This document shows positions 26,619-32,863 of a DNA stretch of 64,000 bases, piece by piece. Within the stretch, counting starts at the first letter, position 1. Every line of letters starts with the position of its first letter. The notes under the pieces were generated by a model. The model was not told the origin of the DNA. It ran no database searches and saw only the letters and a program-made list of their open reading frames with translations. Source of the stretch: an uncultured bacterium (GTDB taxonomy: Bacteria; Bacillota; Clostridia; Lachnospirales; Lachnospiraceae); NCBI GenBank assembly GCA_947177425.1, contig CAMWUN010000006.1, positions 1-64,000 on the forward strand. Direction: 5' to 3'. The position numbers and the translations under genes are program-made.

Positions 26619-26656
26619 GCGGAAGCTTAAGCTGCTTTTTCTTCTTAAGTTTCCGC
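26619..26656 (+). terminator. Stem-loop after the brnA-like gene
   Basis: GCGGAAGCTTAAG and CTTAAGTTTCCGC pair with one mismatch around CTGCTTTTTCTT, 18 bp after the antitoxin stop. There is no clean U-run, so termination may be incomplete. Confidence 0.5.
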
Positions 26657-26725
26657 AATTAATCTTCTAACTTTCTCCTTGCCATGTACAACTATAATTC
26701 TCTTTTCCCTTCTTACACGCTGGTC

Positions 26726-27793
26726 CTATACAATTAAACGCAGGTGAATAACCGCAATATAGAGCAATATCAGATTCTTCCCATTTCTGGGATTCAAGCC
26801 TGTCAGTTCCTCAATTTTATCCAGCCGGTAATTTAAAGTGTTCCTGTGGATAAACAGCATACTGCATGTCTTTTTCTGATCCTCATTGGAATCTGCATAG
26901 ACTAAAATGGTATGCTGCAAGGTGTGGTTGATATCATTCTGCGTCAGCTTTTCCATAATGTCCCGGATTACATTGTCCTTAGTAATCTCACTAAGCAGGC
27001 ATTCCAGCCGCAGGTCATCATAGCTGATAATCTGCTGGTCGTTTTTCATGGCCTCCGCCATTTTCATCACTTTTTCCACCGACTGGACGGATTTTAAGGC
27101 AATATTGCTCTTTTCCCCGATAAAGCACCTCTGCAGATCCGTGCTGATCTCCATGATATCGCTTATCCGTTTTGTTAGCTGCGGAACATCTTCAAAAAAG
27201 ATAATCACGTTTTCCATACTTTGTCTGATAACATAGTCTCCCTGATGCAGCATCCGCTGTATCCGCTCAATAACGGAAAACCTTACCCTCTTCAACCGGA
27301 ACAGAACCGCCACTCTTTCTTTGGATACATCAACCTTAAAATACTCCGCCTGATTTAAAAAGGCTTCGTCGTAGTCCTCTGCCTTCCGCTGTGACCATTC
27401 ATAGAGAAAGTTATTAAGCCGGGTTTCTTTGATGGCCACAATGTCATTGAAAATATCATTTTCCACCATAAGCTGTGCTGTGGTAACGACAATCCGGGCA
27501 ATGTCCATGACCTCGTCCACATCGCCGCTGATGCCTATGACCCCCAGCATCTGCATATTATAAATAATGGGCAGATTCACGCCCTTTCTTTCCGTCTCCG
27601 TATCCTGATACACATTATAAGCCTCCCGCCGCTCAATTACCCGGACAGCGCCTTTGTGTATAGAGCCGATTCTGCTTTTGTCCCCGCTGGCAATAATCTC
27701 CCCATTCTGGTCCATAATGTTTATATTATAAGGGACAATCTCCATAATCCTGTCTGCAATTTTCTGCGCATTGCTCTGTGTTAAATATGGCAT
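26726..27793 (-). CDS. CdaR-type sugar diacid / glycerate-responsive regulator
   Basis: A 355-residue regulator. The N-terminal diacid-recognition domain (about 1-135; LTQSNAQKIADRIMEIVPYNINIMDQNG and IGVIGISGDVDEV-like GVIGISG) is followed by a GGDEF-like linker and a C-terminal PucR-type helix-turn-helix (FIHRNTLNYRLDKIEELTGL). E. coli CdaR responds to glycerate, galactarate and glucarate and activates garK. AAAGGA precedes the ATG at 27793. It lies just left of a membrane-protein gene and to the right of the glycerate-kinase operon on the same strand, so it is the likely regulator of that operon. Confidence 0.88.
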   Translation of the reverse strand: MPYLTQSNAQKIADRIMEIVPYNINIMDQNGEIIASGDKSRIGSIHKGAVRVIERREAYNVYQDTETERKGVNLPIIYNMQMLGVIGISGDVDEVMDIARIVVTTAQLMVENDIFNDIVAIKETRLNNFLYEWSQRKAEDYDEAFLNQAEYFKVDVSKERVAVLFRLKRVRFSVIERIQRMLHQGDYVIRQSMENVIIFFEDVPQLTKRISDIMEISTDLQRCFIGEKSNIALKSVQSVEKVMKMAEAMKNDQQIISYDDLRLECLLSEITKDNVIRDIMEKLTQNDINHTLQHTILVYADSNEDQKKTCSMLFIHRNTLNYRLDKIEELTGLNPRNGKNLILLYIAVIHLRLIV

Positions 27794-27806
27794 GGTATTT
27801 TTCCTT

Positions 27807-28934
27807 TCACCGGGAAATTTCAGGCAGATACTGGCTGTTAATACGGTTTTCCGGTTTTTCGTCAAAAAGATAAAGGATCGCCGCAAAAATCCACTCTGGC
27901 GGTTTCATAATCAGATATACGATATCCGCGCTCCAGGGGCTGTTAATATGTCTGGAAATAGGATACCCGTATGTATCGTAAAAGCTTCTCACCATTTTGT
28001 GGAAACGGGGCGCCTTTTCCATAAGAAGCTGTTCAAAGGCATTGGCCACACATAGCTGCCTGTTCACCACAATTTTTTCTCCCCTGCGTATTCCGTACCT
28101 GAGGGGCCTTACAAGCCCTGCATGTCCCCGGAGGGAGACGGTACACAGATAATGGGTATCATATTCCACCGGAGGCGGTGCGGTTTCCGCCGACAAAATC
28201 CAGTCGCTGGTTTTGGTAAATGCCAGAATGATACCGTCCGGCTGCTGCCCGAACAGACAGAGAATGATAACAAGAATTCCAAGCACGGGAAGCAGCCCGA
28301 TAACTGCCCCCAGAAAAAGATTCGCTCCCTTTAAAAACCACAAATTAATCCTCTGTATCACAGGATTATCGTAATTGATCCCCGCCTGCTTCCCTGCCTT
28401 TTCCTTTACCAGCCGCACCATCAGATGGATTGCATGAATAAGAAAAACTACAGGCACCACGCACAGGCACAGAGACAGGAAGCTGTCGCTTTCCCCTATC
28501 CCCATGCCTTCCGGCGAAGCCCCCATAAGAAGCTGAAAGATCCATACCAAAGACAGCCCGCATCCCACATATACGCCGCCAAGTAAAAGGACTTCTGCCA
28601 GGGGCGGCAGGCTTTTTCTCCTAAATTTTAAAATGTAATAGCTGAAAAATCCCCAGAGGGCAAACAGCACAATTGCTATAAAATGTTCTTTAGAAAAAGG
28701 CTCATGCACATTTGCCATGCCGTATTTGTTTAAAGGTGTCCGGTAATCCGGCAGTTCCCAGGCCGCCAGTACCAGTATCATATAAATGCTTCCCGTAAAA
28801 AATGCAATCAGCTCAAATATGGGAGCTTCCTTTTCCTGCACATAAAACATAACATCCAGCGCCAGTAAAACCAACGGAACCAAAAGCAGGTTTACTACTA
28901 CAATGATACTAATTATGCCAATCACACTTCCCAC
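27807..28934 (-). CDS. Polytopic membrane protein of unknown function (DUF6688-like)
   Basis: About 375 residues with seven or so hydrophobic segments in the first 250, followed by a soluble C-terminal domain (LRGHAGLVRPLRYGIRRGEK, CVANAFEQLLMEKAPRFHK, FYDTYGYPIS). I recall the last part from DUF6688 proteins; this is uncertain. The frame is open to a GTG at 29024, but that region folds into a terminator, so I prefer the GTG at 28934, which has GGGAGG 7 nt upstream. The stop is 13 bp before the cdaR start, and the two genes are probably co-transcribed. Confidence 0.65.
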   Translation of the reverse strand: MGSVIGIISIIVVVNLLLVPLVLLALDVMFYVQEKEAPIFELIAFFTGSIYMILVLAAWELPDYRTPLNKYGMANVHEPFSKEHFIAIVLFALWGFFSYYILKFRRKSLPPLAEVLLLGGVYVGCGLSLVWIFQLLMGASPEGMGIGESDSFLSLCLCVVPVVFLIHAIHLMVRLVKEKAGKQAGINYDNPVIQRINLWFLKGANLFLGAVIGLLPVLGILVIILCLFGQQPDGIILAFTKTSDWILSAETAPPPVEYDTHYLCTVSLRGHAGLVRPLRYGIRRGEKIVVNRQLCVANAFEQLLMEKAPRFHKMVRSFYDTYGYPISRHINSPWSADIVYLIMKPPEWIFAAILYLFDEKPENRINSQYLPEISR

Positions 28935-28982
28935 CAGTTTTCCTCCCAAACGCCAGGCTCTGCCGCGCCGGCCTGTTAAATC

Positions 28983-29025
28983 CAAAAACGTGTCTGAATT
29001 CTGCCAGAAGCAATTTTCAGACACG
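28983..29025 (-). terminator. Terminator of the secreted-repeat-protein gene
   Basis: CGTGTCTGAA and TTCAGACACG form a 10-bp stem; on the minus strand it is followed by TTTTTGG. It lies 15 bp after the stop of the gene at 29040 and argues against a start upstream of it for the membrane-protein gene. Confidence 0.8.
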
Positions 29026-29039
29026 CTTTATATGTATTA

Positions 29040-30095
29040 TTATACGCCTGTAATGTCTATGGCATGCATATAAGCATCCGACCCCCGCGTGCAGGTGACG
29101 CTGAGTTTCTTGCCGCTGACTAATACTTTACAATTGGTTACGTTTCTCACGGTATCCAGTTTCAGTTCCATCTGCCCCTGGGGCGTATCCAGATAAAGTA
29201 TGTTTTCCGTGGATTTACTTCCAACCGTTCCGGTGACTGTTGCCTTTGACGTAGCGTCCACATCCGCCGCTGAACCATCTTTTGACGCCTCAATGTTTGC
29301 AGCATGCATATAGGCATCGGAACCCCGGTAAACATAAACTGTTATTTTCCTCTCCGGCGTAAGCACCATGCCGCTTCTGGAATCTGTATTGGCATCAATC
29401 ACAATCTGCATCTCTCCGTCTTTTGTTGTCAGATACAGCATGTTTTCTTTGGTCTTGTCGTTTACCGTCCCCGAAACCGCTGTGGTAGCCGCCGTCACAT
29501 AAGAAGCAGGCGCAGGCGTCAGTCCCGCCGAAACTGCCGCCGCGGCTGTCACCCCGTCGGTAATACTGACCGCATGCATGTAACCGTCAGACCCCCGGGC
29601 ACAGACAACCGTGTAGGTCTTGTCCGCAACAAGGAAAGAACATCCGCTTAAATTAGTGGTGGAGTCCATCTTAATCTGCATCTCACCCTGGGCCGTGTTA
29701 AAATACAGCAGATCGTCTTTGGTCTTCTCGCTTATCTTCCCCGTTACGCTGGATGTGGATGAATCCAGCTTGACCGATGTAATCTGCGTGTCACCGGAAA
29801 TCTTCACTGCATGCAGATACCCGTCAGAACCATGGGATACTGATACGCTGACTTTCTTGTCTGGAAGCAGTATTTTACAGCCGCTTGTATCCGTCCCACT
29901 GTCTATTTTTATTTCCATGTTCCCTTCTTTCGTCGCAAGCTTAAGCAGATCCGACGTGGTTCCCGTAGAAACTGTTCCCTGCACTGTTGCTATGACCTCC
30001 GCCGCCTTTGCCTTAAGCTGTCCTGCCGGATTCATGACTATTCCCAATACAAGGCAGGCTGTTGTACATAATTTTAAAATCCTGTCCTTTTTCAT
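29040..30095 (-). CDS. Secreted protein with four about 75-residue repeats
   Basis: A 351-residue exported protein. The signal peptide runs from MKKDRILKLC to a likely cleavage after KAKAAE. The mature part has four repeats, each with VxGTVxxxTxxxLLxLxTxxGxMxIKxD and ending in a near-invariant GSDGYLHAV or GSDAYMHA motif (four copies). Short Ala/Thr-rich linkers join them. There is no LPXTG anchor, SLH domain or transmembrane tail. The fold looks all-beta; function unknown. GGAGG lies 6 nt before the ATG at 30095. A 210-nt leader with a small upstream frame and a terminator precedes it. Confidence 0.8.
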   Translation of the reverse strand: MKKDRILKLCTTACLVLGIVMNPAGQLKAKAAEVIATVQGTVSTGTTSDLLKLATKEGNMEIKIDSGTDTSGCKILLPDKKVSVSVSHGSDGYLHAVKISGDTQITSVKLDSSTSSVTGKISEKTKDDLLYFNTAQGEMQIKMDSTTNLSGCSFLVADKTYTVVCARGSDGYMHAVSITDGVTAAAAVSAGLTPAPASYVTAATTAVSGTVNDKTKENMLYLTTKDGEMQIVIDANTDSRSGMVLTPERKITVYVYRGSDAYMHAANIEASKDGSAADVDATSKATVTGTVGSKSTENILYLDTPQGQMELKLDTVRNVTNCKVLVSGKKLSVTCTRGSDAYMHAIDITGV

Positions 30096-30130
30096 AATAA
30101 TCCTCCATGCCGCCTCTGGCGGCTCAAATA

Positions 30131-30161
30131 GGAATAAAAAATGCCGTATTTTAGGCATTTT
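30131..30161 (-). terminator. Leader terminator (attenuator) upstream of the secreted repeat protein
   Basis: AAAATGCC and GGCATTTT pair around TAAAATAC and are followed on the minus strand by TTTTTTATT. The hairpin lies 35-65 bp before the start codon and inside the predicted leader, so it would stop transcription before the gene unless prevented. Confidence 0.65.
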
Positions 30162-30162
30162 C

Positions 30163-30240
30163 CCGGGTGAAACTTAGTAGTTCTTAGCGAAACAGCCTCT
30201 GTTGTGAGTTTTAAAACTACTTTTCACCCTATCCTCCATT
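30163..30240 (-). promoter_or_regulatory. Structured leader with a 17-codon upstream frame
   Basis: On the minus strand GGGTGAAA pairs with TTTCACCC and AGTAGTT with AACTACT, enclosing a 32-nt loop. Inside it a GTG at 30227, with GGAGG 5 nt upstream, starts the frame MKSSFKTHNRGCFAKNY, which stops at 30174, just before the terminator. Translation of this peptide would disrupt the stem. The layout suggests leader-peptide or ligand-dependent attenuation; I recognise no known riboswitch class. Confidence 0.45.
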
Positions 30241-30313
30241 CCCGCCCGGCGTGTGAAAATATTTGTCTTCATTCTATAGTAACGCCAGCTTTCACAACAA
30301 ATTATGTTAAATT

Positions 30314-30342
30314 ATCATACAATATTTGCCATGGAAAATCAA
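30314..30342 (-). promoter_or_regulatory. Promoter of the secreted-repeat-protein gene
   Basis: Minus-strand TTGATT (30342-30337) and TATGAT (30319-30314) are spaced by 17 bp. The start site would be near 30307, giving a leader of about 210 nt. Confidence 0.55.
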
Positions 30343-30586
30343 TATGGATTGCCTGCATAAGAGAGAACCTTAATATAAAATTAATCTATGGTCAAAGTCC
30401 GGTATCCGGCTTTCTTTACAGGGAAAACCCGTAACCCCTTCGCCGCATAGCGTTCGAATCACTTTCTTACGACCAGTGCAGTAAATGCGCAGATCTGTGT
30501 GAACAGTAACCATACCGCAACGCATTTGAGTATATTAACAAAAAATGGTTTCATTTATAAACTTTTTATGATATAGTCATTTAAAA

Positions 30587-30670
30587 GTGGTAAAAATAAC
30601 TGTTGGCGAAAAAATTAGAGCGTTGAGACAAAAAGCCGGACTTACTCAAAAAGAACTTGGTACATTATAA
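30587..30670 (+). pseudogene. Truncated Xre-type helix-turn-helix regulator
   Basis: A 27-codon frame from a GTG reads ...GEKIRALRQKAGLTQKELGTL and then stops. This is the first half of an HTH_3 (Cro/CI) domain, ending in the middle of the recognition motif. The left inverted repeat of the first toxin module begins 4 bp after the stop, so the gene may have been interrupted there. Confidence 0.55.
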
Positions 30671-30746
30671 TATAATATGCTTAACCGGGCAGCCGGGAGG
30701 GCGTGCAGCCATTTCGTTCCGAGTCTTGTGGAAAGGAGTGGTGCTT

Positions 30747-30827
30747 GTGAGTACATATGAGGAATTAATGGTAATACTGACAGTTGGACTTTTGATTGTC
30801 GCAATTCTGAACTTGAAAAATAAGTAA
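30747..30827 (+). CDS. Type I toxin, holin-like small membrane peptide (TxpA/Fst-like)
   Basis: A 26-residue peptide beginning MSTYEELMVILTVGLLIVAI and ending in LNLKNK, i.e. one transmembrane helix with a basic tail. It matches the family annotated as putative holin-like toxin (TxpA/YonT-type). GGAG lies 8 nt before the GTG start. The last codons lie in a terminator hairpin that also ends an antisense RNA from the opposite strand. Such peptides depolarise the membrane when over-produced. Activity is inferred. Confidence 0.75.
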   Translation: MSTYEELMVILTVGLLIVAILNLKNK

Positions 30828-30923
30828 GCCGCCCTGCTCTCTGGTAAAGAATAGGCGACTTACTTATTAGCGTTTTTATTCGCCGGAACGGATAGGCTTC
30901 ATCTATCTTCCGGCTGTCCTGTT
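30812..30923 (-). ncRNA. Predicted antisense antitoxin RNA 1
   Basis: A minus-strand promoter (TTGAAA, 17 bp, TATAAT at 30958-30930) fires into the 3-prime end of toxin gene 1. The RNA of about 110 nt would start with a stable stem (30900s region, GGAA..TTCC with GATAG/CTATC) and end at the shared bidirectional hairpin 30819-30868, followed by TTTTT. Its overlap with the toxin mRNA is the txpA-ratA / Fst-type layout. Confidence 0.65.
30819..30876. terminator. Bidirectional terminator of toxin/antitoxin module 1
   Basis: A 15-bp stem with a single mismatch (30819-30833 with 30854-30868) overlaps the end of the toxin frame. GTTTTTATT follows on the plus side and TTTTT on the minus side. Confidence 0.75.
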
Positions 30924-30929
30924 AAGCAT

Positions 30930-30958
30930 ATTATACACAATCCATCTCATAATTTCAA
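30930..30958 (-). promoter_or_regulatory. Promoter of antitoxin RNA 1
   Basis: Minus-strand TTGAAA (30958-30953), a 17-bp spacer and a perfect TATAAT (30935-30930). The -10 lies within the right 23-bp terminal repeat of the module. Confidence 0.75.
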
Positions 30959-31055
30959 TAATGGATTTGTACATTGAAAACATAATATGCTTAGCTGGGC
31001 AGCCGGGGGACGTGCTCTCACCCGAACCGAGAACCTTTCGGGGGAGGTGATTATT

Positions 31056-31137
31056 ATGAGTACATGAGGAATTGAGTTTAATTGTAAGCATTGCACTATT
31101 GATTGTAGCAATTCTGAATCTGAAAAATAAGAAATAG
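31056..31137 (+). pseudogene. Frameshifted copy of the holin-like toxin
   Basis: GGGGGAGG lies 8 nt before an ATG that reads MST and stops at once (TGA 31065-31067). Shifting the frame restores EELSLIVSIALLIVAILNL, clearly the same peptide as module 1. Relative to copy 1, two bases are missing from the fourth codon (ACATATGAGG versus ACATGAGG). The toxin is therefore dead unless frameshifting occurs, while its antisense promoter is intact. Confidence 0.7.
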
Positions 31138-31233
31138 CCGTCCTGATCTCTGGCCAGAACTGACGGCTATTTCTTAAAGTCTTAAGTTTTCGCCGGGTCG
31201 GGTGACGTGCACTCACCTTCCGGCTCCCTTGTT
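31121..31233 (-). ncRNA. Predicted antisense antitoxin RNA 2
   Basis: Driven by minus-strand TTGACA-17-TAAAAT (31268-31240), the RNA would run about 110 nt to the perfect 15-bp hairpin 31128-31142/31162-31176 and a TTTTT tract. It contains the strong stem GGTGA-GTGCACG-TCACC. As the partner toxin is frameshifted, this RNA may act on copy 1. Confidence 0.65.
31128..31176. terminator. Bidirectional terminator of module 2
   Basis: A perfect 15-bp stem (TAAGAAATAGCCGTC and its complement) with a 19-nt loop; the minus-strand side continues with TTTTTCAG. Confidence 0.75.
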
Positions 31234-31239
31234 AAGCAT

Positions 31240-31268
31240 ATTTTAACCAATATACAATCTTCTGTCAA
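31240..31268 (-). promoter_or_regulatory. Promoter of antitoxin RNA 2
   Basis: Minus-strand perfect TTGACA (31268-31263), 17-bp spacer and TAAAAT (31245-31240), in the same position relative to the module end as in module 1. Confidence 0.75.
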
Positions 31269-31381
31269 ACAGAAAAACCGCCCCAGTGTTACCAGCATGA
31301 GAGCGGAGGTTACTGCTCACACAGACCTGCGCATTTACTGCGCTGGTCGTAAGAAAGTGATTCGAGAGTGTAAAAATCCCA

Positions 31382-31774
31382 TCAAAGTCCGGACTTTCTT
31401 ACGGCACTGCTAATAGTGTTGACAATGCATAGCAGTATAAAAAGGCACGTAAAGTTAATCCAAATATCCCTATATGCTGTTTTCGCTAATTCTTCCCTTA
31501 ATCCGCTAAACCATACATATGCAAATGCTAATAATTGAGACGGAACATATGCAATCATATATCTGAAAACCAAAGGCTTAACAGGCAAATCCGTACACAA
31601 CATAAATGCCGCAATGCCAATCAGGAGAATAATAGCCCTGTCTAACTCATGCCAGTTACCGCTTGGATCTTCATAAATACCACTGGCAAGATATAAAACA
31701 CTGCTTAACAATGTTATTACCGTATATATTACCGAATAAACTGACACAATACTCATCCATTTTTTCTTATTCAT
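31382..31774 (-). CDS. Small four-helix membrane protein (DUF6608-like)
   Basis: A 130-residue protein with four hydrophobic helices. Segments such as SGIYEDPSGNWHELDRAIILLIGI and LREELAKTAYRDIWINFTCLFIL resemble a Lachnospiraceae family I recall as DUF6608, often beside TetR regulators. Function unknown. GGAGG lies 5 nt before the ATG at 31774. It is the last gene of a three-frame TetR operon. A self-complementary AAAGTCCGGACTTT overlaps the last codons and stop (31386-31399) and may be its terminator. Confidence 0.75.
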   Translation of the reverse strand: MNKKKWMSIVSVYSVIYTVITLLSSVLYLASGIYEDPSGNWHELDRAIILLIGIAAFMLCTDLPVKPLVFRYMIAYVPSQLLAFAYVWFSGLREELAKTAYRDIWINFTCLFILLCIVNTISSAVRKSGL

Positions 31775-31788
31775 TTTTTCCTCCAATT

Positions 31789-31932
31789 CTAACGTTCCGC
31801 CCTGCTTTCCTCTGCAGGATGTTCAAAGAATATCTTCCTTTGCCGTGTCCCATCTTCCGCATCATGCGTTAATAGCGGCACGCACATGACAAACCTGCCA
31901 AGGACACTGCTCCAAAGCATAACGTTTTTCAT
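31789..31932 (-). CDS. Possible 47-residue small protein in the TetR operon
   Basis: The ATG at 31932 overlaps the tetR stop as ATGA. The frame begins MKNVMLWSSVLGRFVMCVPL (hydrophobic) and ends in a charged tail, KIFFEHPAEESRAER. Its stop is 14 bp before the next gene. The overlap and the tight packing suggest real translational coupling. I recognise no family; it could be the remnant of a longer gene. Confidence 0.35.
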   Translation of the reverse strand: MKNVMLWSSVLGRFVMCVPLLTHDAEDGTRQRKIFFEHPAEESRAER

Positions 31933-32504
31933 AAAGTGTCTTCCTTAACTTCTTTCAGCATCCCTCTGAATACCTGCGCAATCATCCTGCTTATTTCTTC
32001 TGCAGTAAATACGCACATATTTGTTGCGCAGAGCACCGCTATACCATGTGTGTAAATCCACAGGTGACGGTATAACTGCTCTGCTTTGTTTTCGGACAAA
32101 TGATATCCCTTTTGGACTGACAATAAAATGTCTTTGTAGTTATCATCTATCATGGGCAATACATTGGCAACTACAGGCGTCTGCGTCTGCTCCGACATAA
32201 AAAGCAGTTGAAACAATTTTGGCTCCTGTATTGCAAAAAGGATATATTGTGTGCCCACACCCTTAAATGCTGATTCCTGTTCTAAACCTTTCCTGACATA
32301 CCCGGCATAAACCGCTTTTGCTGATTTTTTTACTTCCTCCTGGACTTCCTCCATGTTCTGAAAAACTGTGAAAACAGGTCTTGCAGAACTACCCAGTTTT
32401 GCGCCTAATGCTCTGGCAGATAAAGCCTCCATTCCATTTTCTCTAATGATGTCCAGTCCGGCCTGTATAATTTGATCCCGTGTAAATTTCGCTTTTGGCG
32501 GCAT
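31929..32504 (-). CDS. TetR-family transcriptional repressor
   Basis: A 191-residue regulator. The helix-turn-helix is at about residues 8-50 (TRDQIIQAGLDIIRENGMEALSARALGAKLG), with SARPVFTVFQNMEEV continuing helix 4. The C-terminal part (LFMSEQTQTPVVANVLPMID, LWIYTHGIAVLCATN) resembles the WHG-type ligand domain. AGGAGG lies 7 nt before the ATG. A near-perfect promoter with a palindrome in its spacer lies just upstream, so autoregulation is expected. It heads an operon with a small frame and a membrane protein, possibly its drug- or stress-related effector. Confidence 0.9.
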   Translation of the reverse strand: MPPKAKFTRDQIIQAGLDIIRENGMEALSARALGAKLGSSARPVFTVFQNMEEVQEEVKKSAKAVYAGYVRKGLEQESAFKGVGTQYILFAIQEPKLFQLLFMSEQTQTPVVANVLPMIDDNYKDILLSVQKGYHLSENKAEQLYRHLWIYTHGIAVLCATNMCVFTAEEISRMIAQVFRGMLKEVKEDTL

Positions 32505-32566
32505 ATGATATCCTCCTTATTCTAAATCAATCGTTATGCAACATATGTATTAAAACATCCGTCTAC

Positions 32567-32595
32567 ATTATATGCAATGCATACGTCTGTGTCAA
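32567..32595 (-). promoter_or_regulatory. Consensus promoter with an operator palindrome, tetR operon
   Basis: Minus-strand TTGACA (32595-32590), 17-bp spacer and TATAAT (32572-32567), both perfect. TATGCAATGCATA (32571-32583), a perfect 6-1-6 palindrome, sits in the spacer and touches the -10. This is the expected layout for a strong promoter repressed by its own TetR product. Confidence 0.75.
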
Positions 32596-32707
32596 TAAAT
32601 TTCTAAAAAAGTTGCAAATATACAGTTAAGCAGTTGGTTAAAAAACCCACAACAAGTACTGTAACCATACTGTTTTGATAAATTCATCCCCACAGCCTTA
32701 AAAATAA

Positions 32708-32751
32708 GGGCTGTCACACCAGTGATTGCAAAATCACAGGAATGACAGCCC
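32708..32751 (-). terminator. Terminator downstream of the superoxide reductase gene
   Basis: GGGCTGTCA and TGACAGCCC form the base of the stem, with GTGATT/AATCAC pairing above. The minus strand continues TTATTTTTAAGG. It lies 110 bp past the stop of the leftward gene at 32864; the bases between show a weak GGAC/GTCC stem and nothing else. Confidence 0.7.
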
Positions 32752-32863
32752 CGTATATAAAAAATCGTCGCTCGCCAGCATTCTCCCTAAATGGTTTATG
32801 CTGTCGAAATTTCCTATAATATAAAATAGAAAATCAGCCCCAGGACTAATTGTCCCTTATTTC

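Larger units (their letters stand above)
30674..30932. repeat. Type I toxin-antitoxin module 1, with 23-bp terminal inverted repeats
   Basis: The 259-bp unit starts AATATGCTTAAC and ends with the inverted GTTAAGCATATT; the two 23-bp ends pair with few mismatches (30674-30696 and 30910-30932). A second unit of exactly the same length and design lies at 30984-31242. The pair are tandem copies. Confidence 0.65.
30984..31242. repeat. Type I toxin-antitoxin module 2, with 23-bp terminal inverted repeats
   Basis: Same 259-bp length and end sequences as module 1 (AATATGCTTAGC... to ...GTTAAGCATATT). A CCCGAA/TTCGGG stem lies directly before the toxin ribosome-binding site and could sequester it. 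A 14-bp direct repeat, GACGTGC-x-CTCACC, occurs near both ends. Confidence 0.65.
30454..31365. repeat. 0.9-kb segment bounded by 58-bp inverted repeats
   Basis: Bases 30454-30511 and 31308-31365 are inverted copies of each other with 3 mismatches in 58. The segment between holds a cut-off Xre-type helix-turn-helix and two 259-bp type I toxin-antitoxin modules. No transposase is present and no target duplication is evident. It may be a non-autonomous mobile element or the footprint of one. Confidence 0.7.

Noticed and set aside
28935-29024. N-terminal extension of the membrane-protein gene to the GTG at 29024
   Set aside because: The extension is encoded by the terminator of the preceding gene, and a better start with GGGAGG lies at 28934.
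30163-30342. Known riboswitch class in the leader of the secreted-repeat gene
   Set aside because: I compared it by eye with c-di-GMP, SAM, preQ1, fluoride, ZTP, THF and cobalamin signatures and none fits; kept only as an unclassified attenuator.
30454-31365. Intact insertion sequence
   Set aside because: Long inverted repeats are present but there is no transposase frame and no evident target duplication.
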